A stretch of DNA of 64,000 bases, taken from assembly GCA_030248295.1 (NCBI GenBank), contig JASANH010000086.1:1-64000 (forward strand), read 5' to 3'. The notes under the pieces were generated by a model. The model ran no database searches and had not been told where the DNA came from. It worked only from the letters and a program-made list of their open reading frames with translations. The position numbers were made by a program, and so were the translations under genes. This document shows, piece by piece, positions 1-12,293 of the stretch (position 1 is the first letter of the stretch; each line of letters begins with the position of its first letter). The DNA comes from Mesodorylaimus sp. YZB2_4. Lineage: Eukaryota; Nematoda; Enoplea; Dorylaimida; Dorylaimidae.

Positions 1-2353
1 AAGCTTCTGGTATTCTACGTCTAAAACGCCTCTATTTATATTCTCAAGGCGGAAACCAAATCTGAACATAACTAGCCTTAGACAATAAAAGAAAACCAGA
101 AAATTTGTAGGTCTGCCACTCATCTTTTCTCTTGTTTCAATGAGTAAGAATAAAAGATAACTCAATTTCGATTGATCGGTTATGCTAAACAAACAATTTT
201 TTATCAAAGCATATCCTACATGTTGCTTTCTGTTTCACGAATGTGGGACACATCCACATATAAGTTCCCGATACGCACTTTTTGCGAGTGTCCAACTATG
301 TTAGCTCCCACTGTAGGTTAACGGATCATAAAATCGCACAGTTTAAAAATTTTACTGTAGTCTATGCGCTGCTCACTGCTGGCCAGATAACCAGAGGCCA
401 TAAATATTTCGCACAGACTTTTCGCTTCGATTTAGGAACATGCCGTTGCTACAATTTGTATTTTTCTGGCGATATTCGGTTCAGAGTCAAAATCAACCTG
501 CAGTACCTGTATGAGTCTGAGGGAACAACGGGCACATGAGAGCCAATTTACAGCAAGCTCTAGTGGTGAACCTTTCAAAAATCTCGTAAGCATCAAGAAC
601 AACGACTAAGGCTATAATCGCTATGTATTTTCAGCACCCATACCTTGGAATAAAAAGCTTCGACATAAACTTTGACAGTGTACAACCTAGAGACCATAAA
701 TATTTCATGACACATAAATTAATTACAGCATCATTTTCAAATTTGACAGTGTAAACAACCATGAGAGCTCTCAGAAAAACCAACTCTTTCGCTTCCGTAG
801 CTTGAGTGTTATTGGGACAAGCCAGTTCTTCGTCGTCGTCGTCGTCGTCGTCGTCTTCCGTCTCATCTCTGGAACAGCAAAACGTGCATTTTGGATCTCC
901 GAACAACTGGTTAACTCAACAAAGAGATATGGCCATGGAAAAAAGCTCATCCCCACAATTTTGTACCTTTTATTAATTTCTGTCGAGTATTGCGGTGCAA
1001 AGTTGCCCGCTTAACATTGCACGTCTGTGTGGCTGGGCTAAACAGGCAGCTACCGTGCCTGTTGATACGACTTACTCATCCCGTCGCGGTAAATTGTGAT
1101 GCTTGCTGCTCGAAATTGACTCGAATGTGTTCATATACATTATTATTTGCAGATACCGCGCTAGCTTATTCGGGTGTTGCGACTGGCCAGATCAATCGCG
1201 GGCTGCTAAAATAGTACAAGATATTTAGCGGAGACCTTCAAACGATAGGGATGGTACAATCGGACAGCTGGAACAACCATGAAGAGTACGAAGAGCAAGT
1301 AGCAGTTTTGACTACTATGTTCATTGCTAATTTGGCAGAGGTATTCGCTAGGAAACCATACAAGGCGGATGTGTCAATGGCACTAATGTATTACATTTTA
1401 TTGTGTAACCTAAGTGAGTAGGTCCAAGCTGTGCCAGCATTTTTCTTGCGTATTTTAAACCTGGTATTTGTGCTTGAATATATTTTCGCCAAGCTAACGG
1501 TGTACATTGTATGCTGTATTCTTTTATTATTATTTCATTCGTATGGTTTTTTCACAGCTTCATGGTTATTTACATTGCAAATTTGAAAATGATGCTGTAA
1601 TTAATTTATGTGTCATGCAGACTTGGTCATTACGATTGTACACTGTCCAAGTTTATGTCGAAGCTTTTTATTCCAAGGTATGGGTGCTGAAAATACAAAG
1701 CGATTATAGCCTTAGTCGTTGTTCTTGATGCTTACGAGATTTTTGAAAGGTCTACCACAAGAGCTTGCTGTAAATTGGCTCTCATGTGCCCGTTTTTCCC
1801 TCAGACTCATACAGATACTGCAGGTTGATTTTGACTTTAAACCGAATATCGCCAGTAAACCACAAATTGTAGCGCCGGCATGTTCCTAAATCGAAGCGGA
1901 AAGTCTGTGCGAAATATTTATGGCCTCTGGTCATCTGGTCAGCAGTGAGCAGCGCATAGACTACAGTAGAATTTTTAAACTGTGCGATTTTATGATCCGT
2001 TAACCTACAGTGGGAGCTAAAATAGTTAGACACTCGCAAAAAGTGCGTATCGGGAACTTATATGTGAATGTGTCCCACATTCGTGAAACTGAAAGCAACA
2101 AGTAGGATATGCTTGATATGCTAATTGTTTGTTCAGCATAACAAGTAGGATATGCTAATTGTTTGTTTAGCATAACCGATTAATCGAAATTGAGTTATCT
2201 TTTATTGTTACTCATTGAAACAAGAGAAAAGATGGGTGGCAGACCTACAAATTTTCTGGTTTCCTTTTATTGTCTGAGGCTAGTTATGTTCAGATTTGGT
2301 TTCCGCCTTGAGAATATAAATAGAGGCGTTTTAGACGTAGAATACCAGAAGCT
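1..2353. repeat. Long fold-back (inverted repeat) element, left end cut by window
   Basis: Bases 1-764 reappear as the reverse complement at 1559-2353, with about 97% identity in the stretches I aligned (for example 1-200 against 2353-2150). The loop between the arms (about 765-1558) is unique and holds a GTC trinucleotide run at about 829-855. The outer end, starting at an AAGCTT, coincides with the window edge, so the true left terminus may lie outside. No transposase is readable in the arms or loop. The best reading is a fold-back type non-autonomous element or a recent inverted duplication. Confidence 0.85.
829..857. repeat. GTC/GAC trinucleotide microsatellite
   Basis: About nine GTC (GAC on the other strand) units lie in the loop of the fold-back element. 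They generate poly-Val, poly-Asp or poly-Thr in three overlapping short frames, none of which looks like a gene. Confidence 0.9.
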
Positions 2354-2393
2354 TTATTTCCTACCATTGAAATGACGACACGAAAAGTTTCAT

Positions 2394-2990
2394 TTGACTA
2401 TGGACATTTGTCATGTGATCGATGTCACGAACCGAAGTCAATCATATGAACAAATCGCCGAGGCCACAGGCTTCAAGAGCTTGAGCAGCTTCCCGATCAT
2501 CAGAAAATCGGAAATCTCCAAGACATTCGAAGATTTGCCTGGTCGTGATCGAAACCACAAAAGGAGAGCCACAATCGAACGTGAAATAGTCCACAAAGTC
2601 AAAGCCATTCGGCAAGCATCGGTGCTCTAAGTGGCCAGGGAACTCAAACAATACAAGAAAATCAAGCCTTCGCGCGAAATTATTAGCCCACGTCTGCATG
2701 AGGCCGACTTCTGATCACGCACTGTCCGCAAAAAACCACTTTTTTCTGCCCGGCACATGAAAACTCATCTGCTTTAAGCCCTTGAACGCAAGAACAAGTG
2801 CTTGAAGTATTGGCGAAAGATCTTGTTGCCAGACAAGACAAAATGCAATTTTGTATCATCTTATGGTCTCGCCAAAGTGTTGCGGGAGGCACGTGAAGCG
2901 TACACGATGCTGTATCCTGAAAGGAGATTGGGAGGGTAAATTTGCGCATTTCAAACATCCCAGCAACAATGCAGTGCGGTAACAGCAAAC
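2394..2990 (+). pseudogene. Tc1/mariner transposase relic
   Basis: The plus-strand translation shows a decayed Tc1-type transposase. First comes an N-terminal helix-turn-helix region (SYEQIAEATGF around 2434-2470). Then follows the segment 'RTVRKKPLFSARH' at about 2722-2760, typical of the linker between the DNA-binding and DDE domains. A residual 'YWRKILLPDKTKCNF' block corresponds to the first catalytic Asp region. In-frame stops occur near 2628, 2713 and 2777. The C-terminal two thirds of the DDE domain cannot be recognised. It begins immediately outside the fold-back element, so the two may be nested. Confidence 0.7.
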
Positions 2991-4036
2991 AGTTCCTGGG
3001 GGCAAGGAGAGATCTTGATAACCAGTTTTTAGTATCTCAGGCCACCAGTATATCTTTATGCGTTACGTTATGTTATGTATACGCTGTTCTACGAGGGCGC
3101 CCAAAATCAAGCATATAGGAGAAGGAGTTAGAACGGAGGCTAGACTGGCTCACATAGCGAAACATTGTACCATCAGCTATCGCTGTTGCTTGAACGGTTC
3201 GACAGTAGACCCGGACTATCATTCTGCACGGACGTGGTGAATACAACAGATGTTAGCGCAGGCAGCAGGTTTGAGCATTGATGACTTAGTGCGGCAGTTA
3301 CTAAACATAATTCGATATAGGCATATAACAGACGCAACAAATAAACCTAGCAAGCCATGTCCAGCCTTCAGTCCGCTCAAGCGGCTCATTATAGACACAA
3401 AAAAATTAATAGCAACATAAAGAGTAATATTCACAAACATTTATAAATCAAAAAAGGCATATTGCAAAACGACATATAACTAACATTCTATTTGCGCAAG
3501 TTCAGTGATGGCAACTGGATTGCTGGTGATTCAGTGACTGACTAAATTGCCAGTGAATGCCAGTGATTCGGCGATTGCCATTTTAAGCAACTTGTTCGGT
3601 TCCAAAGCATCAGCAAATAGGTGATCTTACGCCAGACTCTCACTGAAGCATAAGCCAGACCCAGACTTGAAGCCGATAAAACCTCGTTGCGTCGATATCT
3701 CATTGTCAGTGCGCTTATCGTCGCTTTTACTCCATTATTGGTTGATAACAGCCGAGCAATCGATAATAAGGATCACATATTCAGCACCAGTTGATCAAAC
3801 CAGTTAAACACGCGCGCGTATTTTGATCCGCATCAAGAAAAAATAATGTCACGAGATGCGGCAATTGGACGGAGGGCACCTCTAAGCGTAGCCTGAGTGC
3901 ACCTGCACTCTTAGCCTAAGCCTAACCAAAACTATGAAAAGAGCCCAAAACGTATTTCTGGCAGCACGGGCTGACCGGTGCACAGTCACGTGATCTCGTT
4001 CTCTGCCGCAGGTGAGCCCGATGCCAGTTACACGTG
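2991..4036. other. No recognisable gene
   Basis: I see no coding signature. A patch at 3500-3590 repeats short GTGATTC/GCCAGTGA motifs. The rest looks like ordinary AT-rich intergenic DNA. Confidence 0.6.
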
Positions 4037-5244
4037 AAGGCTCGTTTATACTCGCTACGCTGCAGCTGGCGTAGCGCGCACAGCGTCGCCTAGCGCAGCG
4101 GGGAGACGTTTTATACTTCTACGCGTAGAGCCCTGCGCGCGTAGAAACCGGAATACTGCGGCAGAGCAGAGTTGTCTGCTGAAAACGGGAAACCCATTTT
4201 TTCGCCTCGTGTACGCGATTTGCTACAGTAGCCGGGGATGAGCTAGAATTGAGTGTCCTACCCACACTTCCGACATGCCCTATTCGTACAGCACGGACTA
4301 TATCGGACAGCTATTTATTCAACTTTTTCTATTGTTGACAAAGTCAGATAGAAACAGACAGAAAATTGACAGAATCTGTTGACACAAAATTGGAGAGTAT
4401 CACATCATAATTTAACAAAATTCGATGAGTTACTTTTATGCAATTTCAAACCCAAACACAGAGAGTATGCTACCATATCTGCATTGCCGTCATTCTTATT
4501 CCCCAGCAATGTCTTGAGTGCCATTTCTATAGGCAAGACAGCGGAAAGGACTCTTGAATTTACGGCACGAGTTATCACTCCTTCGCTCCTCAAAGTTGGG
4601 AAACAACAGTGTAATCGATCGCTTCAATGCTGGGTGAAGGTCGTTGAAATCTAAAAGCATGAAAATAACTGAGCAATTGCAAAGCAATTGCAAAACTGAG
4701 CAATTTGCAGAAAGTGTCCTCGATCCTGTTCTGATTCTATTACTGACGAGGTCGCAGTACATTATGGGCAATACCATACAGGATTTTTCTACAGTGCCTA
4801 CAGTTTGTTTAACGGGCATCTCATTCTCATTCTGACTTTGCCATGGATGGAGTCCGTCGACAGCACAATTATGACAAATACATACAACATGGCGCAGCAA
4901 AAATTGAAACTTATCTCCGATGATCTAAAGCTTTTAGAAATTTAAAATTTTAGAAATCATGAGCGTTCTCACAAGGCAGCAGCCGCTCTTGAAATTTCAA
5001 TATTTGCAATTCCTCAATTTTCCTGTTGAAAAAGAGAATTTTTCTTAGTGCAAAAAGTACGACACGGCGGCCCTGCGGCAGCACCGCGAACCGAACCGTT
5101 TATACTTCGTTTGTTGCTGCATCGCTTCGACATTCGGCGGCAGTTCGCATAGTCGTAGTGTAGTACAGTACCCCGCGAAACTTTACTTTACCCTGTGTGC
5201 TGCGCGCTACGCCAGCTGCAGCGTTGTGAGTATAAACGAGCCTT
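4037..5244. mobile_element. Non-autonomous DNA transposon with 44-bp terminal inverted repeats
   Basis: Positions 4037-4080 (beginning AAGGCTCGTTTATACTC) match the reverse complement of 5201-5244 with two mismatches. The 1.2 kb between them has no open transposase and is richer in GC near both ends. The outer motif with TTTATACT is reminiscent of PIF/Harbinger-type ends, but no clean target-site duplication is visible, so the superfamily is left open. Confidence 0.7.
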
Positions 5245-8200
5245 GATGCGCGATAGAAGCAGAAACAAAAAAAGGAACTGTCCCGCTTCTCTAGTCAGCT
5301 CCAGCCACATTTGGTCAAATTTGAGTGTAAGCCCGAATAGTACGGCGAGCCTAGGCATAAGGTTGCGGCCCAGATTACAGTATGCACTTATACATACAGC
5401 ATATCTCGAGCATTGCAGAGCTGCTCATACCTGTCACCTGTAGTTTGCTCTCTTAATTATTTATCTAGATCCAACCGACGATTTCAAAACGTAAAGCAGT
5501 TCATACACATCTGCAATATCCAGTGTCAAATCCAACATTTACTGGCCCAACGATGAAAGCCTTCACTTGCGGGTGTGAAAGGAGACCATTAGTGCCAGCC
5601 AGCCAGCCAGCGGGAACCTTATAGAACCAGTCCGTCTCTATAAGACGGGCATGCCTACTCCCCTTGAATGCCCACAAAACTCTTGCCCTGCTGCCGGGGC
5701 CAACCGACAGATTTTCAGTGATGCCAACCAGACAAGTTTCGAAAATGTTGGTCAACGTCCCTTCTGGCGGATCGTACCTTTATGTCCATAGAGATAGACA
5801 GGCTGGGTTTTTCTGCAGACACCACATTCAGACACAGATCCAGGGCTCTATCTAGTTTCTATCAAACACCATAGTTTCATCCTGGCACCTTCCCGCTATC
5901 CATCCCTGCTCGCGTGCCACATTTTGCTCTTCACCCCACCATGCTGAGGAGTTTTCTCAAAGAGAAATTGGTGTCTGATAAGCGGCTTTTTTTGGCGAGA
6001 GGAGTCTGTTGGGAGCGTTATATATTTTAAATCAATAACAATGCGCTCCTTGAACCACTAGAGAAGCACTTACGTTTTCAGAGCATGGTCACAAACAAAT
6101 ATGGCAACGAAGTGACGTACTGCACACTTGGAACACAAACAAGGAGGGCATAACCAGGCTCGTAGCACCGTGTTTGCTTGCTTGTATGTTTTCAGTCTTA
6201 GTAGGATCATATATCGGTATACCAGAGAAATTTGTACTGTAGCCAAGTGGACCAACATCTTGCTTTCGAAATCAAATGACACATGCTATGGCGCGGGTTC
6301 GAACCCTGCTAAGTGCAAGAGATTAACATTTTGTTTTCGATGAGACTCAAACTCAAACTCAAATTTCCATTCTGATATCCACGAGGAGTGGACATATTGG
6401 AACATTTGCACATGCTCGAAGTTTAAGATGTTGCTGCACAGAAATTGTCAGCGGAATCATGCACAGTTACGGAAGCTAGTATTTGCAGGAGAGTGCATCG
6501 CGGAACCAGAGCCCCCTGCAGCAACCTAGCCCCTGCAGCAAGTTTGGACACCTTCCGTGAATCATTGTCGGATACCGACGTCCAAGAAGACGTGTCTTCA
6601 AGCCTGTTCTTCCCTTCCGCTCGCATTCGCACTTCGCGCGCACTCCGTTTGATGAACAATAAATGTGTTGATATAAACATGCTATCTGATCTCGTAAAGA
6701 TTGTTTACCTGCCTGCATATTCGGTACCAGAAACTCGCCTTCAGAAACCAGCCTACCCATCTCCTTCAAGACAGTCAAATTCGATTGTCGCAATATTACG
6801 GTTTCACGATGCTTGCGCTACAATAACAATGGCCGATAAGACTTCATCGCTGACCGAATGAATGCTGAGCACTATTGTCCCATTCAGGACCACTAATTGT
6901 TTCAATCCGCTGATCAATTGCACATGCTATTTGATTTTTCTTCCAGCCCGACACTGTACCTTAGTTTTATCGTGCATTTTTGGTATATACTTCGAATCGA
7001 ATTGGGCAACCGTCAATACAAGACCAAGAATGAGTAGAAAACAGCACTGACCTAAGCCTGGCAACGACTAAGCTTCGGAAAAATTTGCAATCTGATCGAT
7101 GCAATGTCGCCACAAGTGGAAGCAGTCATCAAGGCGGAAAGAGGACCAACAAAGTACTGATAAATCGGCTGTGATTGCTTATGTGAATAAAAACTTCCGT
7201 GTGCGATTATTTTTGTCCCTATGCTTGATGGAGTGATCGCTTGACAAACGACTCGCAAACCGCTGTTTGGCTCTGATAAAAAATGAGCTGATGAATTTTA
7301 CTCGCCGAAAAATTGCGTGGGACAACCCACTAATCAGTTTCTAAACAAGAGCGGTACATTGGCTAAAGCACTTGAAATCCTGCAGACTCCCATTTTTCTC
7401 ATGCATCAGATTATTTTTGTCTTCCACTGTATATTCAATATTAAAATGATATTCCATAATATCATGCCAAATAACTACACTAGTTCTGATAAACTAATCG
7501 ACTTGCGACCAAAGCCAAGTCGAAGCACTAGGTCTACATGACGAAATACATTAGCTGTGACTGGACAAACCATGCTCGTTGCACACATGTTCTTCTAGCT
7601 GTCGCATACAGTACATCTTCCAGTACCTCACGCACATGGCTTTTGGAAGAATACACTAACATACTGTCTTGTCGACGAACCGCTGATTATATTCCAAGAC
7701 ACCTGTTCCTTTGCTTATAAGCAAATTTGGTTGCTCAATATCAGACTGTCTATGTCAAACCATGTACCACAAGTCTCATAACGACAAGCACTACCTTACA
7801 GTAAGATTCTATTCTAATCTGCATCCTGCACGTTGAATATATAGACCTGCTCGTCGTGAACTTTTAGGTGTATTACTCCCAGTTTCAGTTACACGCAGAG
7901 GCTCATAATGCAACAGTTAGCAGTCTTGCTGACGTTTTCGACTGTAGCAATAATACGAAACAATATTTCATGAAAAGTAACCGATACTTGTGGCATTCAT
8001 AATTCCATAAAATGTCGACATGTCTTCTTCAAAACTAGACTACAGACAAGTGACATCAAAGCTTTAATCCACAACTCTAAACAGACTGAAATAATCTATT
8101 CACTGGATATGTAACCTGACTATTGTCTTAGAGTTGGAACTGCACGGACCTCTGTTACTGCAATCCGTCAATTTTCCACTTGTGCCCACGGTTCCCCAAT

Positions 8201-8340
8201 ATTTTTAATCCATAATCGTCAGAAATTAACAAAAGACTTACACGTGGTAAGGTAACCCACGAAGCTTTAGGGATCGCTTTGAGGCTGGAACCCTAAACCA
8301 GCCACCCCGGAGGGCTCAGCTTTAGTGACGCTGCTCAGTG
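5245..8340. other. Gene-poor stretch
   Basis: Several open frames of 60-138 codons occur, often on both strands over the same bases (for example 6445-6861). None shows a domain, splice logic or conserved motif that I recognise. An AATAAA-containing stretch near 6656 could be the 3' end of an old retroelement. The only structured item I can name is the tRNA-like sequence at 6232-6318. Confidence 0.5.
6232..6318 (+). other. tRNA-Ser/Leu-like sequence (tRNA pseudogene or SINE head)
   Basis: An A-box-like GTAGCCAAGTGG at about 6239 is followed by a TTCGAA anticodon-loop-like hexamer. A long variable region and a canonical B box (GGGTTCGAACCC at 6295-6306) with a paired T stem come next. The ends can pair (TTGTACT with AGTGCAA), but offset from the standard acceptor position and with poor anticodon-stem pairing. 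It is therefore more likely a tRNA-derived repeat than a working tRNA gene. Confidence 0.45.
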
Positions 8341-8348
8341 CAAATGTA

Positions 8349-8423
8349 CCACGCCCACCAGGATTCGATCCCGCAAACTTCCGCTTGCGATCCCGATGTC
8401 ATACCACTGAGCTATCAGGGCCA
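8349..8423 (-). other. tRNA-like sequence
   Basis: On the minus strand, an A-box (ATAGCTCAGTGGTA) lies about 40 nt upstream of a B box (GGATCGAATCC), with partly paired ends. Cloverleaf pairing in the anticodon arm is poor. It sits just outside the left arm of the inverted repeat that brackets the kinase gene and could be a tRNA-derived SINE head. Confidence 0.45.
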
Positions 8424-8435
8424 CGAAAAGAGAAA

Positions 8436-9018
8436 AACTAGCAGCTCACTCAAACTTGGTCGAGTGTAAAGTGCAGCCCCTTCTTGCCTGGAGAAAGATC
8501 ATCCCCCTTGCTCTCACTGCACATTGCTTTACACGCTGACCAAGGCTGCGTGTTATCGCACGCGTGGCCTGACCAACCAAAATAACCGACTAGGCCGAAA
8601 GTTGGATTTCCAGTGTTGAAAGAGTATTGGCGGAGGAACGCTGGATTGCTGTCACGAGCTTCACGGATTTTATTTGACCAATCGGTATTGTAAATTAAGT
8701 CAAGACCCGCTTATTATCGTCCGACCCTAATCTCCAGTTACCTGGTATGTGTTTGGAAACCGAGTCTATTTCGCCGATATTTCGAGGAAATTAGCCGAGT
8801 TGTGTTCTACCACTCGCTAGAATCGCAATGCTCTTAATGGATGATGCTGAGATTAGCTAGTAGCTCTGCACGACTAGTCGTTCGTTTCGAATTTCTTTTT
8901 CTTATTGTAAGCCTTTTGGGTTGGTTCACCTTGGCGAGGTGTGTTCATGCGAAACACGATTTTGGAATTGCTCGACATGGAAATTCACGATCCAAGTCCA
9001 GCGATATTTTCAGTTCAG
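8436..9018. repeat. Left arm of 583-bp inverted repeat (partner 12294-12875)
   Basis: This segment is about 97% identical to the reverse complement of 12294-12875. It includes the region upstream of the kinase gene and its first recognisable exon (the ectodomain end before the membrane segment). Because the coding part is duplicated, the right arm looks like a copied and inverted 5' part of the kinase gene. Confidence 0.85.
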
Positions 9019-11271
9019 TACGGCGTTTTCCAGTCCAGGACGACAAAGACGACAAAACCGTTTTAGACTTAATCCTACTTGTCGTAATTATAGTCCCATC
9101 ATGTCTGATAGTCATCTGTCCACTTCTGCTCTTCCTATTGCTTCGATAGCGAATAAATTTGAGACGAAATAAGGTGCATTCAGAACTATTCCCTGTGCAC
9201 AAAATATCGAGACACTTCAAATTTTAGGCATTTTTTAAAGAATTGGCCCAAGAATTTAGGTCCTCCCACGTCCGAATATACGAAACAATAGATTCCAATG
9301 CTCCATTGAATGACCAAGCTGAAATACTGCCTTACAAAAAGAATTTTGAAATCGATCGCTCCATGTTCATTCTGAAAGAACGCATTCTGAGAGGTGGTCA
9401 GTTCGGTAAAGTGCTACGGAGAGAATTAATTCCACCAATTGCTACAGCCACTTCAAGACAGAGAAAGCAACTGTCGACCTGTTGCTGTGAAAATACCCCA
9501 GGGTAGGTATACTTCCATTACTATATGTCACACGCGAGAGAAAAGATGAAAATAGTTGAATTAGCACACATCTAGCAAATTACACAAATTGCCGCGGGCA
9601 CACGCTTTCGTAGCGGTCGCAACACAGTCGCTTGTGACGGCAAGTCAACGGATCCCTAGCGGGCAAGAAAGAGAAAAGTGCCCGGAGGTTAGTCAACTGG
9701 CCCTGGTCAATCAGGCGGCGCTTGAAAGGGCGTCACCCCATCCTGGCGGTAGATGTTTACACTTTTTTGGACATGCTCTCATGGAAATTCTAAACATTTT
9801 GTCAGCTGCCCAACAGTCGAGGTACTGCCTAACATCGCAGTACCTCAACTGTATAAAGATATCCGCAGGGCTGTTATAACTGCCAAGTTTAGTTTTATAA
9901 GCCAAGTGGCATTCTAGTTAACCCTTGATTCTCTTCATATAATCAACATAAAATGACCTGGAGGCCGTGCTATGTAGCGGTAGCTGATAAGATTTCTGTA
10001 GCGATGTTTCCTACAGAAAAGAACACAGCTGAATTTCGCCCGTCATTTACTGCAGACTAAGATATCACCTTGGTTTTGACGTGTTCCAACGGATGTGTTC
10101 TAGTATCTAATCCCACACTGCCCTGGTCCCTTAACAAACTTGACAGCTATAACAGCCCTGCGGATATCTTTATACAGTCGAGGTACTGCCATGTTAGGCA
10201 GCTGACAAAATGTTTAGTATTTCCATGAGAGCATGTCCAGAAAAGTACCTATCAGCCAGGCTGAACGGCAACTCAATTTTTGCCTAATGTTCCAACACTA
10301 ATGACTCTATTTATTCCAGATCACACAATCCCCCTGCATTATCAAGCGTTGCTGGACGAGCTGAAGATAATGTGCCACATCCGACCGCACATCAACGTGC
10401 TCTCGCTGATCGGCGCCTGCACGAGCGACATCGAGCGCAGACAATTCTTTGTGCTGACTGAGTCCTGTTAGCACGGTTGCCTGAGGGACTATGTGATCGA
10501 GAATCGGTCGGAATTCGAAGATCCCGAGGTCAGTGGCATTCTAGCTTGCACTTTTTGGCGGCGGCAGACTCTAGTTTCCCGAACGGAGAAGCGACGAGCG
10601 TGTGCGGACTTTGCTCAAATACGCCTACCAGGCGACCAACGGGATTGTGCACCTGGGGTCCCAGAACGTGAGTAGCACCCCCATCCCGACCACTCTGGCT
10701 TCGCCCCTTTCAGGTCATCCACAGGGACCTCGCGCTGAGGAACATTCTTCTGACCGAGGTGCACATTGTCAAAAAAGCCGACTTCGGCATGTTCCGTCGG
10801 CATTTAGTCCATTTACCGCAAGGCCGTCTCGCCCGACGTGCCAGTGCCCATAATTTGGATGGCGTTGGAGTCGCTCATCAGCGACGAGTACACTCGCAAA
10901 TCGGACGTGTAAGTCAGCCCGCATCTCGGCTATCCCATGATCCACCCTCCCAGTTTCAGTTGGTCGTTCGGCATCGTCCTGTGGGAAATGTCCAACTGCG
11001 GCAGACGGCCTTACCCCGATCACGAGCCCGACGCCTGCCTCCGCTCGTGGCTCCAGGCCAGCGAGCAGAACAGAATGGGACCCCCGAAACTAGTGTGCCC
11101 GAAAATGTAAGCTTGTTGGTAAAATGGGTGTCGTGTGGTCTCACTGTGCCCCTGCCCAGGTACCAGCTGATGCGGGACTGGTGGAAGGAAAAGGCCGACC
11201 ATCGACTCACGTTCAGCCAGTGCAAACGACACATCGCCGCCAGCCTGGGGACCAGGTCCTCCTCCGTCTGA
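8841..11271 (+). pseudogene. Receptor tyrosine kinase, probably inactivated
   Basis: A multi-exon tyrosine kinase. A hydrophobic membrane segment (about 9060-9147) is followed by a juxtamembrane exon (about 9243-9500) with a glycine-rich loop (LRGGQFGKV) and the ATP-binding Lys in VAVKIPQ. After an 0.8-kb intron come the N-lobe ELKIM helix and NVLSLIGACT (10318-10510), then LLKYAYQATNGIVHL (about 10605). The catalytic loop is IHRDLALRN (about 10715), then the DFG motif (about 10783), WMALES and WSFGIVLWEM (about 10960). The last exon (11161-11271) ends the C-lobe. All core catalytic residues are visible. However, a TAG interrupts the frame after LTESC (10469-10471), and the frame shifts by one base between the P-loop strand and VAVK. 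The FGFR/VEGFR/Ret-like class is likely; the exact family is not determinable here. Confidence 0.8.
9762..10246. mobile_element. MITE-like inverted repeat inside the kinase intron
   Basis: Bases 9762-9883 and the reverse complement of 10143-10246 match closely (shared core TGGACATGCTCTCATGG and the TATCCGCAGGGCTGTTATA end). They lie in the intron separating the ATP-binding exon from the rest of the kinase domain. There is no coding potential. It is a typical miniature inverted-repeat element and explains the unusually long intron. Confidence 0.75.
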
Positions 11272-12293
11272 GTCTCGCTCATTGAGACGCTCTCTGAAGC
11301 CTGGCTCAGCATGCCATCAGTCAGCCAGGCCAGCGCCGACCATGAGCGTCCCTCGACAGACGGTCCTCATTCCCAGTCACCTGCACTGGCCGACAGCACG
11401 GACGATCAGCCTGCCCAGCTGAGTGGGATGAAACTGAAACAGGGCCAACCAGCGGCCTACGCTTACGTGTAGACGGAGGAGGGTGTGCAGGAGGCACTGG
11501 AAATGAGTTACAGGAAGCCATCGGCCAGATCGTACGTGCTGGGAGAAGCGTGCTTGGGAAACACTGTCTCCTGCTTGAAAGTACAGCTGAACTAGCACCT
11601 CTGTTTTGTTTCTGTGTGCCATAGCGTTAAGGTATTCAGCACTTTGGGTTGTGGGTGCCTCGTTCCTGCTGTTTGACTTGACAGTTACAAATGTGACAGC
11701 TGTTTCCCGACACATTTCCCGTTTCTCGCCTTTGCCTCTGTCACCCTCATGCGAGGGCTGCGGGACTGTTTAAATTGTAGCTGGTACTTCCTCAAATAGC
11801 ACCTTTTTAGCTGGCTTGTTTGCTCTGTCCCATTGTCAACCAAGCTGGGGCCTTTTCTACCAATTATTTGGGTGTTGATTGACTCGATGGCCTCGTTTAG
11901 TAAAAGCCTTCCACGCGTTGTTTTGCGCGCATCATATAACGTTGCGCACATTTTGCTATGGAACACAGTTTGAAGGCCTGAGTACCATGACCGGATTTTT
12001 TGAAAAATTCACATCATTGTTGTCTTTATTGTAGTCCTAGTCTACCGCTGGGCAATCGGGTCTACGGCTAGTAAAATTACTTGATTTGAATGCGCATACG
12101 CAGAGTCTCTTTAATGCGTAATCGTATTGCGTCATAAACGAATTGCATACTCCAAAAAGTATGCGTGAAAGTTAGCGTATTGCGTATTTTTCCTGTAGTT
12201 AGTGCATCCAAAATATCCAGTCCCATACTGTAATAATTACGTGACCTTGTCTGCAAATACACATAACCGTTCCAAACAGCATGAAAGACAGTC
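11272..12293. other. Downstream of kinase: possible 3' coding remnant, then unannotated DNA
   Basis: For about 200 bp after the kinase stop, one plus-strand frame stays open and is Ser/Gln/Pro-rich, like the tail of a receptor kinase. It ends in a TAG near 11470. From 11,550 to 12,290 I see no gene. Confidence 0.4.

Noticed and set aside
631-1014. Overlapping frames with poly-Asp, poly-Thr and poly-Val
   Set aside because: They are created by the GTC microsatellite in the fold-back loop and lie on both strands; no domain or splice logic.
6232-6318. Functional tRNA-Ser gene
   Set aside because: Acceptor pairing is offset and the anticodon stem is poor, so I list it only as tRNA-like.
6445-6861. 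138-codon open frame
   Set aside because: An equally long frame lies antisense to it; composition is random-like and no motif is recognisable.
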